This document shows positions 34,253 to 37,111 of a DNA stretch of 37,111 nt, piece by piece. Positions within the stretch are counted from its first letter, which is position 1; each line of letters begins with the position of its first letter. The notes below the pieces were generated by a model. The model did not search any database. It had not been told where the DNA came from and saw nothing but the letters and a program-made list of their open reading frames with translations. This DNA comes from an uncultured Campylobacter sp. (GTDB lineage: Bacteria; Campylobacterota; Campylobacteria; Campylobacterales; Campylobacteraceae). A program made the translations under genes and the position numbers. The stretch lies in NCBI RefSeq assembly GCF_938045405.1, contig NZ_CALIMW010000129.1, positions 1 to 37,111 on the forward strand. Direction: 5' to 3'.

Positions 34253-36040
34253 ATGGAGCTTCCTAGATGGACGTTTGAGGACGCGTACGGCGACTTTGAC
34301 GATGCGAGATTTACGGATGCGCTGTCAAATTTGGACGAAATTTTAGGCGAGATAGAGGAGCTGCTAGGCGCGGGCGGCGGGTTAAATTTACTGATAAATA
34401 CGTACGATCGCGGCTTTGAGGAGGCGAACTCCTTGCTCGCGTTTTGCCGCTGCAAATCAAGCGACGACACCAAAGACGAGCGAGCAGGCGCGGCCGAGGC
34501 GAAAATCAGGGAGAAATTTTTGCGTCTTGAGCGAACGAAAGAGATCATTTTTGAAAAGATAGATGTGCTAGATCCCTCCGATATCGCGCGCCAAACGCAG
34601 GAGTTTGCGCGGATAAAATTTCTTTACGACGAGCGAAAAAGTAGCTGGCGGGCAAAATTTGACGCAAAAGAGCGTAAAATTTACGAGGATACGGCGGCTA
34701 GCAGTTTCGCTCCGCTTTACGGCGTATTTAGACATCTAAACAACCTCATCGCCGTGCAGGCTACTGATAAAAACGGCGTAAAAAGCGTCTATAATCTCTC
34801 AAAATGCGCGGGCGTTTTAAAGGGCTCTCCCGACGCCGCGCTGCGAAAGAGCGTATTTGAGGGGCTAGCGGAGCATTACGCTAGGCACGCGAGCCTGTAC
34901 GCCGACGTTTTAAATTTGCTTCAGGGCTTTAGGCTGGGCGAATTCAGGGCGGCCGGGACGGATATCCTCACGCCGAGCCTGCAGCAAAACAAAATCAGCG
35001 AGCAGGCCGTAACGGCGATGTTTGCGGCGCTAGATCGCAGATCGGACAAGATCAAGGAGTGCGTGAGCCTGCGTGCGAAGTATTTTCCTCGGGGTAAAAT
35101 TTACGCCTGCGATCTGCTTGCGCCGTCTCCGTTTGCTAGCGTGGAGGAGATCGCTTACGAGCAGGCGATAGAGACGATATGTGCGGCTCTGGGCGAGGTT
35201 AGCGAGGAGATACCCGAATTTATCAAAATAATGCTGCAGAAGAGCTGGATCGAGGCTCAGGTACGAGAAAATAAAGCAGGCGGCGCATTTTATACGAGGT
35301 TTGATAAATTTAGACAACCGCGCGTGTTTTCTAGCTACATGGGCACGCAGGCGCACATGATCCAGCAGGCGCACGAGCTCGGACACGCGTGGCACTACTG
35401 GATCATGCGCGATCTTCCTGCGCTACACACGCAGTTTCCTATGACGCTAGCCGAGGCTGCGAGCACCTTTAACGAAGCCGTGCTGCGAAACTACCTGCGA
35501 AAAAATAGCGCGGATAAAAATTTGCTCTTTGATATCTTGTGGCAGGAGCTAAAATCGGCGGCAAATTTCATGCTGCACATCGGCGTGCGGTTTGATTTTG
35601 AGATCGCTTTTTTAAAAGCTAGGCAAAAGGGCGCGGTCGGCGCGGCGCAGATAGAGGAGCTCATGCAAAAGGCGTGGCGCGGACGTTACGGCGATACGAC
35701 GCAGGATGCGGAGGGCTTTTTGCCGTACTTTAAGCTGCACTTTTACAAAACCGATCAATACATCTACAACTACCCTTACACCGTCGGCTACCTGCTCTCG
35801 CAGTTTTTGCTGGGCGAGTTTAGGCGCGCGGGCGATAAATTTATCGGCGCGTACAAGGCGTTTTTGCGCGAGTGCGGCGTGATGAGCGTCGAAGCTCTGC
35901 TACAAAAGCACTTCGGCAAGGACGCGCGAACACTGGAGTTTTGGCTCGAGTGCATCGATAATGCACTCGTTTACGCAGACGAGTTTAAGCGGCTCGAGGA
36001 GCGGATGAAATTTAATAAATCAAAAGACCGAGCGGAGTAA
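34253..36040 (+). CDS. pepF: Oligoendopeptidase F (M3 family zinc metallopeptidase)
   Basis: This cytosolic zinc peptidase cleaves short peptides. The metal site is HELGHAWHYW (His374 and His378, Glu375 catalytic), and the third ligand lies in TLAEAASTFNEAVL. YNYPYTVGYLLSQFLLGEF near the C terminus is the typical M3B substrate-side motif. Length is 595 residues from ATG 34253, which I prefer because GAGG (34243-34246) is well spaced for it; a GTG at 34241 overlaps the dcuC stop and has no site. It is probably translated from the dcuC transcript. Confidence 0.93.
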   Translation: MELPRWTFEDAYGDFDDARFTDALSNLDEILGEIEELLGAGGGLNLLINTYDRGFEEANSLLAFCRCKSSDDTKDERAGAAEAKIREKFLRLERTKEIIFEKIDVLDPSDIARQTQEFARIKFLYDERKSSWRAKFDAKERKIYEDTAASSFAPLYGVFRHLNNLIAVQATDKNGVKSVYNLSKCAGVLKGSPDAALRKSVFEGLAEHYARHASLYADVLNLLQGFRLGEFRAAGTDILTPSLQQNKISEQAVTAMFAALDRRSDKIKECVSLRAKYFPRGKIYACDLLAPSPFASVEEIAYEQAIETICAALGEVSEEIPEFIKIMLQKSWIEAQVRENKAGGAFYTRFDKFRQPRVFSSYMGTQAHMIQQAHELGHAWHYWIMRDLPALHTQFPMTLAEAASTFNEAVLRNYLRKNSADKNLLFDILWQELKSAANFMLHIGVRFDFEIAFLKARQKGAVGAAQIEELMQKAWRGRYGDTTQDAEGFLPYFKLHFYKTDQYIYNYPYTVGYLLSQFLLGEFRRAGDKFIGAYKAFLRECGVMSVEALLQKHFGKDARTLEFWLECIDNALVYADEFKRLEERMKFNKSKDRAE

Positions 36041-37111
36041 AATGGGCGCAAAAATTAGCAAAGAGGGCGGGTGCAAGGCGTGAGAGAGGCGAGCGTGGGG
36101 CGGATGAAGCCGGGCGGGCGAAATTTTAAAATTCCTTCTCCGCTGCTAGCGAGCGTATCGCTCGGACCCTTTTTGCGCGCCGCCCGGGGCTTCCTGCGCG
36201 CCGCTAGAAAATCTACGCGCGCCGTTAAAATTTTGCCCGTGCGCCGTCTGTGCGTCTTGCGACCGCGCGGCCTTAGATCGCGCCAGATCGCTATCTTTGT
36301 AATTTTGCTCGAAATTTATCGCTAAATTTAAAATCATATCGCTAAAGCTCACCTCATCGCCACGCGAGATAGGGATCTGCGCCGTTTTTTGCGGCGCAAA
36401 TTTTAATCATACATCCGCCGTGCTCGCAGCGCCATGACGCTTGACGATGCGAGTAAATTTAAGCGCTTGCGACATTCAAAGCGCGCGCAACGCAATAAAG
36501 AGCCTATGCAAAAGACACCGCACCGGCGGCGCGGCGATACGACGCAACGCAGAGAGCGGATCGGCTTTTTCTGCTACGAAGGCAGAGAGCGGGTCGCCTG
36601 TCGCGGTCTTAAAATTTCACAGGTCGCTTATTTGTAACTTTAAAATTTTACGAAATATCCGCTCGTAAGCGTTAAAATTTTGATGCGCGCACGGCAGCGT
36701 TAAAATTTTAGCCGGCATGGCTGCTAAGCGAAATTTCATGTAAGCGTCCGTGCGATGCTGTATTTGCAAAGTAAAACGCATACGATAAAATTTTAGCGTG
36801 TTTGAAAAGATAAAGTTGTAAGACGGTAGTGCGGCGAAATGAAATTTAGCGCGTAAGAACGGCAAACGGGGGTCTAAGCGAGACGAGCTTCAAATTAAAG
36901 CGTAAAATTTCAATCCGCAGACGCCAAATGAGCTCAAGATCAAAATCCACGTAAATTTTATACGACGAGACAGCAAGCCCAAGGTCTTGCGATGCTACGG
37001 GCTGCGCGGTGCAGTATTCGTGAGGCAAAATATAGACGCCAAGAAGCGGAAGGCGCTTGAAATTTAGCGCGCGGCGGGCATAGAGAACCGAAAATCCGCA
37101 GCGCTAAAGTT
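36041..37111. other. Gene-poor stretch to the window end
   Basis: I cannot support any gene. Open frames here are at most 84 codons, have biased Arg/Ala-rich translations and lack ribosome sites. AAATTTTA words are frequent. A direct repeat of GCAGAGAGCGG occurs twice near 36550-36592. A gene may be entering from the right, but no family is recognisable. Confidence 0.45.
36378..36398 (+). terminator. GC-rich hairpin, possible terminator
   Basis: TGCGCCG and CGGCGCA form a perfect 7-bp stem with a 7-base loop, followed by AATTTTAATC. It lies about 340 bases after pepF. The T run is weak. Confidence 0.35.

Noticed and set aside
36071..36325. 84-codon open frame downstream of pepF
   Set aside because: No ribosome site, low-complexity Arg/Leu-rich translation and no recognisable motif.

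Overview
The window looks like a chromosome segment of a Campylobacter species, most likely one of the higher-GC, largely anaerobic oral types (gracilis, rectus, showae or curvus relatives). This is inferred from the gene content, from the very frequent AAATTT/AAATTTTA words in and between genes, and from the tRNA-rich, tightly packed layout. It was not established by any database search.

Left part (1-12,000) is anaerobic respiration and cofactor metabolism. It holds the 3' part of a periplasmic arylsulfate sulfotransferase (assT), a decayed DUF2695 gene, a MenA-type prenyltransferase, and a pyridoxamine kinase. These are followed by an S/N-oxide reductase operon: a Tat-exported molybdopterin enzyme with its monohaem cytochrome c, as in C. 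jejuni Cj0264c/Cj0265c. Then come two secreted Sel1-repeat proteins and a class III hybrid cluster protein (hcp). Upstream of hcp is a perfect FNR-type palindrome placed exactly where a class II activator would sit.

Middle (12,170-23,990) is an AT-rich accessory island. A small metallophosphoesterase gene points right. Eight consecutive genes point left, in one apparent operon: tandem AAA+ ATPase, DUF262-HNH protein, DUF262 protein, DUF2779 nuclease, PD-(D/E)XK nuclease, Sir2, WYL regulator, macro domain. The genes abut or overlap (34 bp, 0 bp, ATGA). This is the best candidate for an undescribed system, probably anti-phage or nucleic-acid surveillance. Three of the eight are broken by point lesions: an in-frame TGA in the DUF2779 gene, an amber codon plus a -1 shift in the PD-(D/E)XK gene, and a +1 shift in the macro gene. 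The island abuts a six-gene tRNA cluster (Asn, Leu, Arg, Arg, His, Pro).

Right part (24,800-37,111) returns to housekeeping and transport: rdgB, a YajR-like MFS transporter overlapping moeA, a hypoxanthine/uracil-type DNA glycosylase, an AT-rich coiled-coil membrane protein of unknown function, an exported MORN-repeat protein, a DcuC C4-dicarboxylate carrier, and an M3 oligoendopeptidase (pepF). MoeA would help supply the molybdenum cofactor for the reductase at the left. Several long gene-poor stretches (4133-5054, 31,645-32,852, 36,041-37,111) contain mostly AAATTT-type motifs and no gene that I can recognise.
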